Source: Papaver somniferum
Taxonomy: Eukaryota; Streptophyta; Magnoliopsida; Ranunculales; Papaveraceae
Direction of reading: 5' to 3'
Assembly: GCF_003573695.1 (NCBI RefSeq)
Contig: NC_039361.1
Coordinates: 133,642,777 to 133,706,776, forward strand
DNA length: 64,000 bases
The notes under the pieces are model-generated. The model was not told where the DNA came from. It saw only the letters and a program-made list of their open reading frames with translations, and searched no databases. Made by a program: the position numbers and the translations under genes. Of this stretch, positions 22,348 to 33,347 are shown piece by piece. The first letter of the stretch is position 1. Every line of letters starts with the position of its first letter.

Positions 22348-22532
22348 TGAGGTGGGAATGCATTTTGATGGAAAACCACATTTTCTAATTTCAGTTGAAC
22401 AACAAAATGTTTCTTATTTTCGCATTAATTAGTTTACAAGTTTTTGGGGTTGCTGTGACCTCTTTTCTTGTAAATTATTTCATGTAAATTTTGTTATTTA
22501 TTAATACAAATTTTGACTTATCAAAAAAAAAA

Positions 22533-22920
22533 GAGGATCGACAACATGACCATGATAGATGAGTCAGGTGGAGCGAAATAGGAGCATGGGGAGACTTTTA
22601 TGGACGATATTGATTAGTTGATTTCACTGAGATGAGCGCTGTTGACGACATATTTCCAAAAAAATATTTAAACTTCCATGTTCATGTAGAGCATTATCTC
22701 ATTATAAGCAATGAACCTAAATAAAAAAGTGTCTGCAAGTTAAGATTATATTTCTTTTGTTTGAGCAAATCTCTGGCGGTAAAATATTAAAGGAAAAAAA
22801 CAAGAAAAAAGAGAGGAAAATCCCAACTATTTTATGACAAACACATATTAAATTATAAGGAGTTGATAAGTATTCAGGACACAAATTATACGATATATTA
22901 AAAATGAACCAACATCATGG
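22533..22920. other. Unassigned AT-rich stretch, perhaps Helitron body
   Basis: No coding signal. Because a Helitron-like 3' terminus follows directly, part or all of this may be Helitron interior; no TC 5' terminus could be fixed. Confidence 0.3.
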
Positions 22921-22952
22921 CCCGTGCCGTTATGACACGGGTTAAGGGCTAG
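22921..22952 (+). mobile_element. Helitron 3' terminus
   Basis: A short GC-rich hairpin (CCCGTG at 22921, CACGGG at 22936) is followed by TTAAGGG and a terminal CTAG at 22949-22952, and then by T. A hairpin a few bases before CTRR, inserted 5' of T, is the standard Helitron 3' end. The 5' end is unknown. Confidence 0.55.
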
Positions 22953-23070
22953 TATATATATAAAAAAAAGTAGAATATACTCCAATGGGGGGTGATGATG
23001 AACCCGTTGAAAGCTATGGTTCACTTGTTTAATGTCATGGGACTTGGCAATGAAGAAACCATGGGAATGA

Positions 23071-23506
23071 CTTTTTTTTTTTTCCTCTTCTTCTTCCGAG
23101 CATTACGACGAATGTATTCCAACCAAAGAAACAAAAAAAAATACAGTGGGAACATGCTCCCAATTGTGATTATCAGACGACATTCTTTCAGAGAGTATAA
23201 TAACAAACTTAGGACCCTTAAAAATGAGTTACAGAGCTTGAACAAACAAGATCATTAACTAAACTAGTAGTAGCTTGGCTACCTTCATTTGAAATACTGT
23301 TATTTAAACTATCAACCAAAAGAAATTGGCTTATAAAGTTTGGCATTTCCTCATACCAAGTCATAATAAACAGGGAAGATTTCCTTGCCTCTTTTGCCAA
23401 TTTATAGCTACCTGATTCTTACTTCTTTTTGTGAAATTGAAATCAAAAAAACTTTCACAGTCCTTCAAAATACCCAAATCTTCCTTAATTATGCTTTGAT
23501 TCTGCC
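23071..23506 (-). mobile_element. 3' part of a LINE RNase H, split by a copia insertion
   Basis: Read on the minus strand from 23506: QNQSIIKEDLGILKDCESFF, then LAKEARKSSLFIMTWYEEMP. This is the C-terminal half of a plant L1 RNase H, which continues the frame broken off at 28568. A run of T at 23071-23083 is the poly(A) tail seen in reverse. Together with 28568-28897 it forms one LINE fragment into which the copia element was inserted. Confidence 0.75.
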
Positions 23507-23835
23507 AGATAGATTTTAGATTTTGATAAGTTTCTCAACTTGAACTCTGTAGCTCATGAACTCGCTATGTGGGCTAAGAACAACAATTCTACCATGTACT
23601 GGTCTGCCCCTCCTGTTTGGCTTCTACCAACAGTTGAGGAGGACCATTAGCCTTTTTGAAGGCCTTTGATTGAAAAAAAAAAGCCTCTGTTTATATAGGT
23701 GTGATTACATGACTTGTCGTACAAGAAATACAATTTCCTTAGCTTTGCGTACAAGACATAACAAACTTAACTAAAGCTGTAAACAGAAAAATAGTATTTC
23801 AATAGGAAATAACGACTAAGCTTCATATTCTAACA
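23507..23835 (-). repeat. 3' LTR of the copia element, with an internal LINE fragment
   Basis: It matches the 212-bp 5' LTR (TGATTACATGACTTGTC, AACTTAACTAAAGCT, TAACA end), but about 130 bp at roughly 23553-23686 are extra. The extra piece encodes, on the plus strand, VAHELAMWAKNNN and ends in a poly(A) run. It is therefore the 3' tip of another LINE RNase H inserted in the LTR. Confidence 0.75.
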
Positions 23836-25466
23836 CCCTCCCTCGATCTAAGCGGGCGGCCAGAAACAATATGCTTAAAGCGCAGAAAAGAGAAACGATC
23901 TCTCGAAAGATGTTTAGTGAAGACATCAACAATCTTGGTCCTTAGACAAACAAAACGAACAAGTAACTGACAACGTTGAACTCTTTCTCGAACAAAATGA
24001 TAATCGACTTCAATATGCTTAGTACGAACATGGAAGATTGGATTCATAGTAAGATAGATAGCACCAAGATTATCACACTATAAAACAAGAGGAGTGCAGA
24101 CTGGAACTTGAAGTTCTTTGAGTAGAGACTCAATCCACATGAGCTCAGCAGTAGCAATGGAAGGTCCCTGGTTCAACCTTTGTACTCGACTTAGAGACAG
24201 TTTTGTGATTTCTAGCACTCCAATAAATGATATTCGATACTAAGTAAACACAATAACCACTAGTGGAACGTCTATCAGTTGGATCACCAGCCTAATCAAC
24301 ATCCGTATAGGCTTGGAAACTCAGTTCAAAGAAGAGGATGGCCTGATAAGTAAGACCATAAGAGGAAGTACCTTGCAGATAACACAGAACCTATTGGCAA
24401 CAAGAAGATGCTTGTCATTAGGATGTTGCATAAATTGACAGACTTTATTAACTGAAAAGGAAAGCTCAGGCCGTGTAGTCAACAAGTACTGAAGACCTCC
24501 AACAAGACTCCGATTTTCAGTAGGATTTTTCAAAGGAACCCCACCTTGTGGATTTATCTCAGTAGAAGTAGTAAAAGGAGTACTCACAGGCTTTGCTCCT
24601 TGCATATTCTCACACTCCAATAAATCTTTTATTTAACGACGCTGGAAAAGAAACAAACCATCAGGTGTTCTTGTTACTTCAACACCGAGAAAAAGAGACA
24701 AATCTCCAAGATCCTTTAGTGAAAATTCCTTGTGTAGAGTGTCAATAAGATGTTGAAAATAATAAGAAGAGGAGCATGTTAATATAATGTCTTCAACATA
24801 TACAAAAAGATAACTAATATCAGTAGTCGAACGACGAATAAACAAAGAAAAATCGGCTTGGGAAATAACAAAGCCAAGTTGTTGTAGAAAGACACTAAGA
24901 CGAGTGTACCACGCCATTGGTGCCTGTTTGAGGTCATATAAGGATTTATGCAATCGACGGACATGATCAGGATAATTTGGATCAGTATAGCCAGGAGGTT
25001 GCTTCATATAAACCTTTTCCGTAAGGAAACCGTTGAGCAATGCATTCTGGATATCAAGTTGTTGAATCGGCCAGGCAGATGTAAAAGCCAAAGTAAGAAC
25101 AATACGAATTGCACAAGGCTTTATTCCCGGACTGAAAGTTTCTCCATAGTTCTTCCCTTCACATTGATGAAATCCTTGAGCCACTAGACGAGATTTACGT
25201 TGTTCAATAGTTCCATCAACTAGGCGTTTGACACGAAACACCCATTTGGATCCTACCACATTCATATCCGGAGTACGTTTAATATCATACCAAGTGCCAT
25301 TTTGGAAAAGATAATTATATTGGTCATTCATAGAGTTACGCCATTTATGATATTCCTTTGCCTGCGAATAAAAAGTTGTCTCAAAGAAAGCATCAATAAT
25401 GATGGCATATTTCGAAGATAAAAGAGCTTTTGGTTTGAAGATATCATCCTTTTCCCTTGTAACCAT
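23823..25466 (-). pseudogene. Copia pol: reverse transcriptase and RNase H
   Basis: The reverse transcriptase (RVT_2) starts near 25390 (EYHKWRNSMNDQYNYLFQNG) and shows WVFRVKRLVDG, QLDIQNALLNGFLTEKVYMK and PPGY. The catalytic box reads YVEDII instead of the usual YVDD, so one of the two metal-binding aspartates has become glutamate. Downstream, LFLGVEVTRTPDGLFLFQRR is followed by a stop, and the frame resumes at 24620-24321 (VSTPFTTSTEINPQGGVPL...). The RNase H tail is at 24047-23823 (HIEVDYHFVRERV, then DVFTKHLSRDRF). Several stops separate the pieces. Confidence 0.85.
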
Positions 25467-25508
25467 AGAATGATCATTCTTGGTCGGTGATCGTGAAGCT
25501 GGGACAGA

Positions 25509-27537
25509 TTAGTCAATTGAAGTACTGGAAGTAATAGTAGAGACAATAATATCAGATATCAGTTGTTCATGTGCTATATCAGAAGTACCTGACTGAACCT
25601 CAGTTGGAAAGGACTGTTGAACTTCCGTAGCTGAGGTAGTAACATGGGAAAGTGAGTCAGAAGGAGAAGACGAAGAAGACTGCTGATAAACCACAGTGGG
25701 AGACAAAGTTCACTCTTGTACAACTGCATTTTGAAGCTCTGGTAGAGGTAGTTGTGTCGCATTATTTGCGAGAGTATTGGCAGTTGTTGTGCTGTTATTA
25801 GATACTATCATATGAGTATCAGCAGGACGCTGTAGGTGTTCTAAGAATTCTGGCAGGCCAGCAGCAGGAGTAACATGCAAAGCATTAGTGGAACTGCAAA
25901 CCGGAAAAGGTGAACCAGAAACTTTGGCAAGAACGACAGAAAAACAACGGAGATAGGAGGAGAGGACATGGCTGTAGATACTGGAAATAGAAGTGAAGAA
26001 GATGTTACCTGTGAGGTATCCAGAGAAGATGGTAGTACCGAGGAGTTGGAACCTGCAAAAGGAAAAGATGACTCATCCAAAACAACATGACGCGACCAAT
26101 AAACTCGACCAGAAAGAATGTGCAAACACTTGTAACCCTTGTGATTTGCACAAATCCAAGAAAAACACATGGAGATGACCGGGTTTCAAGTTTATTAGAT
26201 CGGTAATCTATGAGATGAAGAAAACATAAGCAAGCAAAGACCGAAGAGATATGAAATCTGAGACTCTAGTGAACAAAAATTCAGATGGAGATTTAACACC
26301 TGTAGTAACTGAGGGAACACGATTCATACGAAAGTTAGCAATGGAAAAAACATCATACCAAAAGCGAGGCGGAACGAAAGATATAGATAGGAGTGTTAAG
26401 CCTGTTTCAACTTTGTGACAATGTCGTCTTTCTGCAAGAACATTTTGAGTAGATGTATGGGGACAAGTAAGGCGATGTTGGGTACCATTTTATTGCAGAA
26501 TTTTAGTGAGTTTCTTGTATTTAATAATGTTATCATTTTGGAAAGTTTTTATTTCTCAACCAAAGAGAATTTGCACTTGTCGATAAAATACGTCAAGGAT
26601 ACTAATAACATCAGATTTTGTGTATATAGGGTAAATCCAAGTGAAACGACTAAAAGCATCAACAAAAATAATTTAGTATAGTACCTCATTAAATAAAAGT
26701 GGAGCAGGACCCCAAACATCTGAAACAATAAGATCCAAAGGATTTTCAGAAACTATAGTACTAGCGGGAAAACTAAGTTTATAACTTCTAATGCCTAAAC
26801 ATGACTGACGCATGAGAATTTTACAGCAGAAACAGGTAAGATGTGCTTCGAGACAATGGCTTTGACAGTTTTGATCATTGGATGCCCCAAACGAGAGTGC
26901 CATGTTTGTAAAGAAGTACGTTCACGAACAATAGCAGAAACAGATGAAACGGGAAGAAGAGTATAAAGACCATCCTTATTAAGCATTCCTAGAAGTACTA
27001 CCTCCCAAGTTTAGCGATCCTTCACAAGGAAAAAAGAGTCGTAGAATTTAAAGAAGACATTATTATCAAGGCAGAATATAGAGACAGATAACAGATTTTG
27101 TGAGAGATGTGGAACATGAAGAACATTAGGGAGAAAAACTTACTAGTAGGAGTAGAAAGAATACCATCACCAGTATTGGAAATCAGCAAGGATGAACCTC
27201 TATCTATTCGAATATGATCAGGTCAGTTGTACTCATAATGAATGTGTAAGTTGCTGATATCATTGGTCATATGGTTCGTCACACCATTATCGGGAAGCCA
27301 GTCATAGGCGTAAGCAGAATGGTGAGAAGTAGCATATGCAGCAAAAGCATTGGAAGAAGGCCTTTTCCCCATATTAGCATTATTTTTGAAGGGTGGACGT
27401 TTCTCATAAGGAGGGTAAGTCACTGTATCCAGCCTCTTTCGACAATATCGAGTATTGTGATAGGTTTTATCACATATTTGATACATAACAGCTAGTTTCC
27501 CATCCCTTGTAAGAGGAACATCCACAATACGATTCAC
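25509..27537 (-). pseudogene. Copia integrase region, heavily eroded
   Basis: The pieces are a gag-proximal segment with a zinc-knuckle/protease context (27537-27223, CDKTYHNTRYCRKR and WLPDNGVTNHMT, the degraded D-S/T-G protease site), a GAG-pre-integrase HHCC segment (26986-26795, TWHSRLGHPMIKTVKAIV) and the Ser-rich linker before the reverse transcriptase (26170-25509, where KCLHILSGRVYWSRHVVLDE is the typical end of the integrase region). The integrase core itself is too eroded to show its D-D-E triad. Confidence 0.7.
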
Positions 27538-27547
27538 AAAGGCAACA

Positions 27548-28238
27548 TTAACAAGTGGTTGAGAGAGAGCAACCTGATTCTACGCGCAATGACACGAAGA
27601 TCATAAGACAACAACATGGATTCAAAGCATCAGCAGTAATAACACCCATAGTGGTGATTAAGGAGCTAACAATTGATCCATATGATGAATCAAGACCCTT
27701 AACAACATAATGACGAAATTCTTTGTCAAAAACTTCAACACCACTAGCAGAAAGAGAATCCACAATATTTTTAATTGATTGAATGTAATCAGACATAGTT
27801 GAGTTTCCTATCTTGATTGATGAAAGAGACTCCTTAAGATGAATAAGATGAGCATCGGTTTTAGATGCAAAGAGAGCATCAAGTTTGGTCCAGATTACAA
27901 AAGAAGTATCACGCGCCTTAACTTTGGCTAGGATTGGAGTAGTGAGAGAAGACATAATCCAACCGAGAAGAAGTTTATCTTTGCGCCTCCAAGACAAAAA
28001 TAGTGGGTTAGGAATTTCATTAAGGAGAGCTGGTTGGATTTCGAGAGAACCATCAACATATTTTTTCTAAATCACATCCTTGTAAATAAGGCGTAAACTG
28101 AGCTTCCCATAACATATAATTATGACTAGCTGAAATAGCACCATGGAGGCGTTCAAAAGGTGCTTGATCTACAGATATAGAAGACTTGGCAGAGAAAGTC
28201 ATTGAGGGAGACATAGAACAAATAGTGGAAGAAGACAT
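27548..28238 (-). pseudogene. Copia gag (UBN2-type)
   Basis: A frame from 27997 to 27548 gives WRRKDKLLLGWIMSSLT, IWTKLDALFASKTDAHLIHL and DYIQSIKNIVDSLSASG, the standard gag-polypeptide (UBN2) pattern of plant copia elements. The true N-terminus is at 28238 (MSSSTICSMSPSMTF), separated by a frame break near 28050. Gag forms the particle that packages element RNA. Confidence 0.8.
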
Positions 28239-28355
28239 CGAGGAAGATTAAGAAGATACATTAGCCATGTCGAAAAAGATGAAGTAAGAAAAGAGAAAGA
28301 TAAAAAGAAACCCTAAACAGGTCGTATATATGAAGGGTCGACCAGTCTGATACCA

Positions 28356-28567
28356 AGACAAATTTTAGATTTTAATAGGTTTTTCAACTTGAGAAAACCA
28401 AAGATAAAGCAATAGTTAGATAGATGTGATTACATGACTTGTCTTACAGGAAATACAATTGCCTTAATTAGCTTGGCGTACTAGATCATAACAAACTTAA
28501 CTAAAGCTATAAACAGAAAAACAATATTTGAACAGGAAATAAAGACTAAGTTTCCTATTCTCTAACA
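28356..28567 (-). repeat. 5' LTR of the copia element (212 bp)
   Basis: Begins TGTTAGAGAATAGG on the minus strand at 28567 and ends ...AAAATTTGTCT directly before the primer-binding site TGGTATCAGA. It is very short for an LTR, as is common in the Retrofit/Ale type of copia. Confidence 0.75.
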
Positions 28568-28897
28568 CAGCCAGACCACATTGAATCATTTCCATCAACA
28601 AACTTCAGTATCCTCTCACAATCTCTTTCCATCCAGAAATTCATGAAACCTCCTCCTTAGCTCATTTTGCTTCCCGCAGCATAACTAATACTTCTGCTTT
28701 TTCTGGATATGCAATTCTGAATATTCCTGACTTAGTTTTAATTCCTTCTCCTGCACAATTCCTTTGAATTAGTCCAAATCCATCTTTTGAATCAGAAGAA
28801 ATTCATGAAGCATCAAAATTTAATTTATTGCTGTTCAAAACTGGCTTCATCCAAGAAGTTATTGGTTCAGATTTTCCTACATCTTTGATAGTTTGTT
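28568..28897 (-). mobile_element. 5' part of the LINE RNase H interrupted by the copia element
   Basis: On the minus strand: PITSWMKPVLNSNKLNFDAS, then ISSDSKDGFGLIQRNCAGEG, then FRIAYPEKAEVLVMLREAK. This is the first half of an RNase H domain (the Asp after NFD is the first catalytic residue) with three stops. It continues at 23506 after the inserted copia element. The LINE is 5'-truncated at about 28897. Confidence 0.75.
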
Positions 28898-29169
28898 TTG
28901 TCGGTTAAAAACATCTCTAACGTATGAATTGGTGCGCCTCCAAACAAACTGGCACCCGTTGTTCCCTTCAATTCAGATGCATTAGTATTGCCACCGGTCA
29001 CTTGCCAGCGGTGGCTCGGTTCAACATTATCGACTTCCTGGCAGATTATGTTGGTGGGACCCACCAAGAAAGTTGAATTTGCTTCTGATGGATGATAGGT
29101 TAGAACTCAGGGAAAGACAAGTCGCAGAGTCTCACTCTCTACATTTTAGTCTGTAAAAGATTCTCAAAA

Positions 29170-31420
29170 ATGGGGTTAGAGGTGGTCAAAATTGGTGGAG
29201 TAAGCCCTAATTCCTTATCTTTCAGTAGCTCAGTCACAAAATCCCCCCTTGTTCCCTTCAATTTGAAGGCAGTAGTATTGCCACTGACGCCACAAAGAAA
29301 ACTTAGTGGATTATGTACAGCAACAACTAAACGAAACCCTAAGCGCCTCAAATACTCAGCGCCTCGCTTTTCAAGGGTAACCCTCTCTTCTCTCATTCTA
29401 TCTACATCATTTTATGTGTATCAAACTCTAATGAATGCTAGAGTACGAGCAGGGAGAACTGTTATATGTGGAAGTTGATCAATCTGGAGATGATACTTGG
29501 AAATTGGAACCCGTTGTTAAACTTTTGAAAGAAGGAGCTGTTGGAGTCATTCCTACTGATACTGTGTATGTTCTTACATAACCCCATTTTACTATAATTT
29601 TTTTTGTTTTTGTACCCCCAACTATTTTCATTTTTAACATAAGTTGTTATATATTTTGGTTTATGCTGAAATTTTATCTCCTGTAGATTGTTTATGAAGT
29701 AGGTTTTGATAACTGATCGCTCATTCTTTACTTGATTAAGTAGAACTATTTGTATGTTAAATGAATTGTGTAATCAGGTATGCAATTGTTTGTGATTTGA
29801 GAAGTCAGTCATCCATTGAGCGTCTCCGGAGGTGATTTCCTTGTTTATTTTTTATTTTTCTGGGCGCAGTTGGTTGGTTTTGGGTTACTTCTTGCTTGAT
29901 TATTTTGTTAATATGTTGTTTTTTGTTGTTGTTTAACATTTGCAGAATCAAAGAAATAGAGACATCAAAGGTAAAATGTGTTACAGCTCCCTTCCATCAA
30001 CATTTTCATGCGCTGCGAAAGGCATTTTGGTCCTTAAGATGCTTTTACTGATAATTGTAAATATTGCTTTTTATTTAACATTGTTTCTCTAACAACTTTT
30101 TATCATGAATGCAGCCCCTTAGTATCTTATGCCATTCTCTTCGGGACATAGATACTTACACATTGGGATTTCCGCGTGGTAATGGTCAAGGTTCAACAAA
30201 CGTCTTTCGAGTGGTTAAGCACTGCTTGCCGGGGCCTGTAAGTGCTTTTTTATTTCGATAAAACTGTTAGTAATAGTAAGATTGGGACATTAAGTGTGAT
30301 CAATAAAAGAGCAAATTTGAGGCACTCACCAGTCACATCCAAGGGAAATTCGCCAAAACTGCACATTGTTACTGGTAACTTAAATGCAGTGGGAGCAGAA
30401 TTGGGTGTGTCATTGAGTTTGAATACTTTGGATTTCATCTTAACTTTTCTACATAACGAAAATGGCTATTAAGTCTATATTCTTGTTGTAAATGACAGTA
30501 CACTTTCATCTTACCTGCAAGCAAAGAACTACCTAAACAGTGTATAAGAAATGGAATAACCCCTAAATACGCAGCACGGAAGACTGTTGGAATTCGCATG
30601 CCTGATGATGCTGTGTGTCAAGCAATCCTTGAAGAGATGGGTGCACCTTTAATTTCCACAAGGTGATTAGGAGAATTTCAGCTATTCGGAATTGTCGAAT
30701 TGTCCTTAATTTTTTTTCTTGGATGCTACTGATGGTGTTCAAGCACCTATAGTATTTTTGTTACTTGTTGTATCGATCTTCTATCCCTGAACTGCATTCA
30801 CATTTTTTCATCAGTGTCAAGTGGGCAAAGGGAGAGGAGTGGATCTTAGACCCAGTTGCAATAGCCGATGTTTATGGACCAATGGTGCTCTTTGGTTCCG
30901 GTTAAATAATTTAATTACTGTCGTTCAACTATGATTTGTGGATGTGGGGAATTGTTATGTTATTCACTTATTCAGTCAATCTTCATGAATTGATATTCTT
31001 CCACTATTTCAGGGTATTGATTTTGTTGCTGCTGCCGGCGTTAGAGTAGCCGACCCTTCAACTGTTGTGGATATGACTGGAGATTCTCCGATAATTCTTC
31101 GTCAGGGAAAGGTAATGCGAAATTCTACTCTTCCAGAACAACTCTGTAAACATTGATAGGACCATACCTTCACTTCATATCTTTGAGAGATGTGATAACA
31201 GAAACATGAGAAGAGTAATACCTTGAAATGATTTGTGAGTCAGAGAAAGATGAGAGAAGTCTACTTGTGAATCTTAATTTCTTTTTAACATTATTTGTGA
31301 CCCAAGGATTTTCCCTGGTTTAGGGGTTCAAAAGTTAACATCTCTTCATCTGTGCAGGGACCCAAGCAAGACTGGATGATAGTAAAGGAGGATGAAGATT
31401 CCACAACGTCCGTCTCATAG
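29170..31420 (+). CDS. YrdC/Sua5-domain protein, probably plastid-targeted
   Basis: Nine exons: 29170-29376, 29453-29565, 29778-29831, 29946-29970, 30115-30237, 30499-30662, 30815-30884, 31013-31111 and 31358-31420. They sum to 918 nt (305 residues plus TAG), all with GT...AG introns and matching phases. Exon 1 is a Ser/Thr/Lys-rich presequence of about 70 residues without acidic clusters, which fits a transit peptide. The YrdC domain follows: GAVGVIPTDTVYAIVCDLR, then ERLRRIKEIETSKPLSILC with the K-R...S-K-P-L nucleotide-binding signature, LGFPRGNGQG, LPGPYTFILPASKELPK and VGIRMPDDAVCQAIL. YrdC/Sua5 proteins make threonylcarbamoyl-AMP for the t6A modification of tRNA. This longer plant form (as in At3g01920, from memory) is of less certain activity. 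The first intron is only 76 bp. No defect seen. Confidence 0.9.
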
Positions 31421-32163
31421 GTTGTTCTGCATCTTAAATGCATTAACATTGTACAACGTTTGCAGAGGAAAGAGACTGGTGTGCCAAACAAACTTAGGTC
31501 TATTTTGCTTTGGAGTTGTTACATTTACAGAAGAAATTTCCACAATCATGTACAAATGCTTGTAAATAAATACAGGGAAGATACATTTTGAGAACAGGAT
31601 TGAGGGGCCTTATATACAACTTTTATTTTGGTTTTCTTGTGCAAGAGATTTGTCTTCAACTAAACTTGATGATGAAACTAATTTTACCAGCATTTTTAAA
31701 TTTAGTCCCGAGTGGTTTGTTGGTTACAGAGCACTAACACCAGTGCAAACGTGTTTTTCTGGTTTTGAAGCTTTGGAATGCCTGGAGTCTCTGGACTCCT
31801 GATGCATCTCTGGTACCCAAGATTAATATGGACCTCGCCTTCCACTCAAGACTGATGCAACTGTGGTTTTGCTAAACCGCACCCCTCTCAGTGTTTTAAT
31901 AAGCAACACACTGATGCAATCGATGTCGACATGTGTACCCAATACACGGTTTTCACATAAGATTTTGATGATTTTGTGCGGGATGGCATTTGAATTTTGT
32001 TCTGCCATTTGAGGATAAAAATCTCCCATGAATCTCCCATAATATGCGAGTTGCAAAAAAAGATTGGATAGAGGAGCCCTGCAAATCGGCAAAAACCGAG
32101 TCAACTCGATTTTCAAAATTTGGTTGATTAATTCATTTTTAAATCTCTCATCTCTGGGATTTC
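31421..32163. other. 3' flank of the YrdC gene; unassigned
   Basis: 31421 to about 31620 is the probable 3' UTR. A block at 31780-31930 (TTTGCTAAACCGCACCCCTC..CAGTGTTT..ACACTGATGCAAT) reappears at 46060-46160 on the same strand. Neither copy has a recognisable domain. Confidence 0.4.
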
Positions 32164-32796
32164 TGTTGGAATATTTTCAACACCGCTTACCAAAGGGGGG
32201 TCCTGGGGGGCATCGCCCCCCAGGCTGTGGTCGACCTGACAGGTCAGGTCGTGGGGGTCCAGGGGAGACCGCCCCTGGTGGGGGTTTCAAGGGGGCAACG
32301 CCCCCGGAAGAATTTTTTGAACTGACGGTTTTATTTGGCCGATAAAAGCCTGTTCGAAAATTTCGAATCCAAAAGACACCATTGATGTCTGTTGATGAAG
32401 GAACCCGACGTTTCGTGAATAGAAACCTGTTGGCGAATAAAAACCTATTCCCAACAGGTGCAAAACCCTTTATAAATAGCCTCTCCCAGTTTCGTTTAAA
32501 CATATAAGAAAAATCAATCTGTTTTCTCTGTTTCAAAAAGCATCATCAGAAATCAGAAATCTCTTTGTGTGTTCTTGATTGAATCAAGGGGTACAAACCT
32601 TGAATTCAGTTTTCGTTGCAGGGCTTTCATTGTATCCTGAAGGCAATATTTCGCATACCTGTTGTAATCGCCAATTGTTATTGGGAGGGTAGAAATATTT
32701 GTCTAAAAGAAATTTATACAAGCCTTGAAAGTTTTGGAGTGCAACACTTTCTTCTCTGATTCATTCATCCTTTGTGAAACCCAATTTTTTCCAACA
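32164..32796 (+). mobile_element. Solo LTR, 633 bp, with ATTTC target duplication
   Basis: Begins TGTTGGAATATTTTC at 32164 and ends TTTTTTCCAACA at 32796, so the ends are the inverted TGTTGGAA/TTCCAACA. ATTTC flanks it on both sides (32159-32163 and 32797-32801). A TATA box (TATAAATAGCC near 32471) supports plus orientation. It contains a run of GC-rich hairpins at 32195-32310. No internal domain remains; the copia-like appearance is inferred from the termini and length. Confidence 0.9.
32195..32310. other. GC-rich hairpin cluster inside the solo LTR
   Basis: At least three self-complementary motifs follow one another: CCTGGGGGGC with GCCCCCCAGG, CCAGGGG with CCCCTGG, and GGGGGC with GCCCCC. 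They would form a strong RNA structure in the leader or tail of the element transcript. A proline/glycine-rich open frame on the minus strand here is a by-product. Confidence 0.7.
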
Positions 32797-32942
32797 ATTT
32801 CTTCATCTAGATGTTTCTTTAATCCTTTCCTAACCTTTCCTTTGTTGTTTAAATCTTGTTCTCGTTTATGGAGTTTTTCAGTTTAATAATTTGAGGTCTG
32901 TTTTGCCAAAGTGGCTAATTTTCTTTGCGCAATTCATGAAAA

Positions 32943-32973
32943 CTAGATTTTGTGCCCGTGCTACGCACCGGGC
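32943..32973 (-). mobile_element. Helitron 3' terminus, minus orientation
   Basis: Read on the minus strand: GCCCGGTGCGTAGCACGGGC, a hairpin at 32973-32954, then ACAAAAT and the terminal CTAG (32946-32943), followed by T. The body would extend to the right; its TC start was not located before the DNA element at 33348. Confidence 0.55.
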
Positions 32974-33347
32974 TGCTTCGCAAACCATCCATCATCATTT
33001 TTTGTTTGTCACCCAGTCGTGTATTTTTTAATTTGATGTAGCGGGGCTTCATTCCGTCCCGTCTCGTCGCTTAGGAGCTTTGATTTGGTGTGACTCGACT
33101 TCGCCCCGCCTTGTAAGATATTTACAAAATCCAAGTGATTGGAATGACCGAAAACTAAACATTTTAAAATTCAAAATTAAATCATTTGAGACTTGCCCAG
33201 TAAAATTGCCATTGATATATTCAAGTCACATTGTAAGTCACATTGAGCACTATCAACCCAGAAGGTGTACCTTAAGCCATAGGACACGGCTACGGTGGGA
33301 AGGAAGTAATAGTTCCAGCACTATCAGCCCAATCGAGCAACAAAAAA

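Larger units (their letters stand above)
21447..22532 (+). mobile_element. 5'-truncated L1-type LINE with an inverted head
   Basis: The 3' end of a non-LTR retrotransposon: zinc-finger segment, RNase H domain, a short 3' UTR and a poly(A) run at 22523-22532. The first 74 bp (21447-21520) are an inverted copy of the element's own sequence at 21537-21610. Simple 5' truncation would not give such a structure; twin priming followed by template switching could. No target duplication was found. Confidence 0.8.
23507..28567 (-). mobile_element. Degraded Ty1/copia retrotransposon, 5.1 kb
   Basis: Order on the minus strand: 5' LTR (28567-28356), primer-binding site TGGTATCAGA (28355-28346, the usual tRNA-Met-type site of copia), gag, integrase, reverse transcriptase, RNase H, polypurine tract (GATCGAGGGAGGG at 23848-23836) and 3' LTR (23835-23507). 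The flanks CTGCC (23502-23506) and CAGCC (28568-28572) are a 5-bp target duplication with one mismatch. Many stops and frameshifts show that it cannot act on its own. Confidence 0.9.

Noticed and set aside
22992..23258. 88-codon plus frame
   Set aside because: Contains poly-Phe from the T-run that is the reverse poly(A) of the minus-strand LINE.
32177..32536. 119-codon Pro/Gly-rich minus-strand frame
   Set aside because: Lies wholly inside the solo LTR and reflects its GC hairpins.
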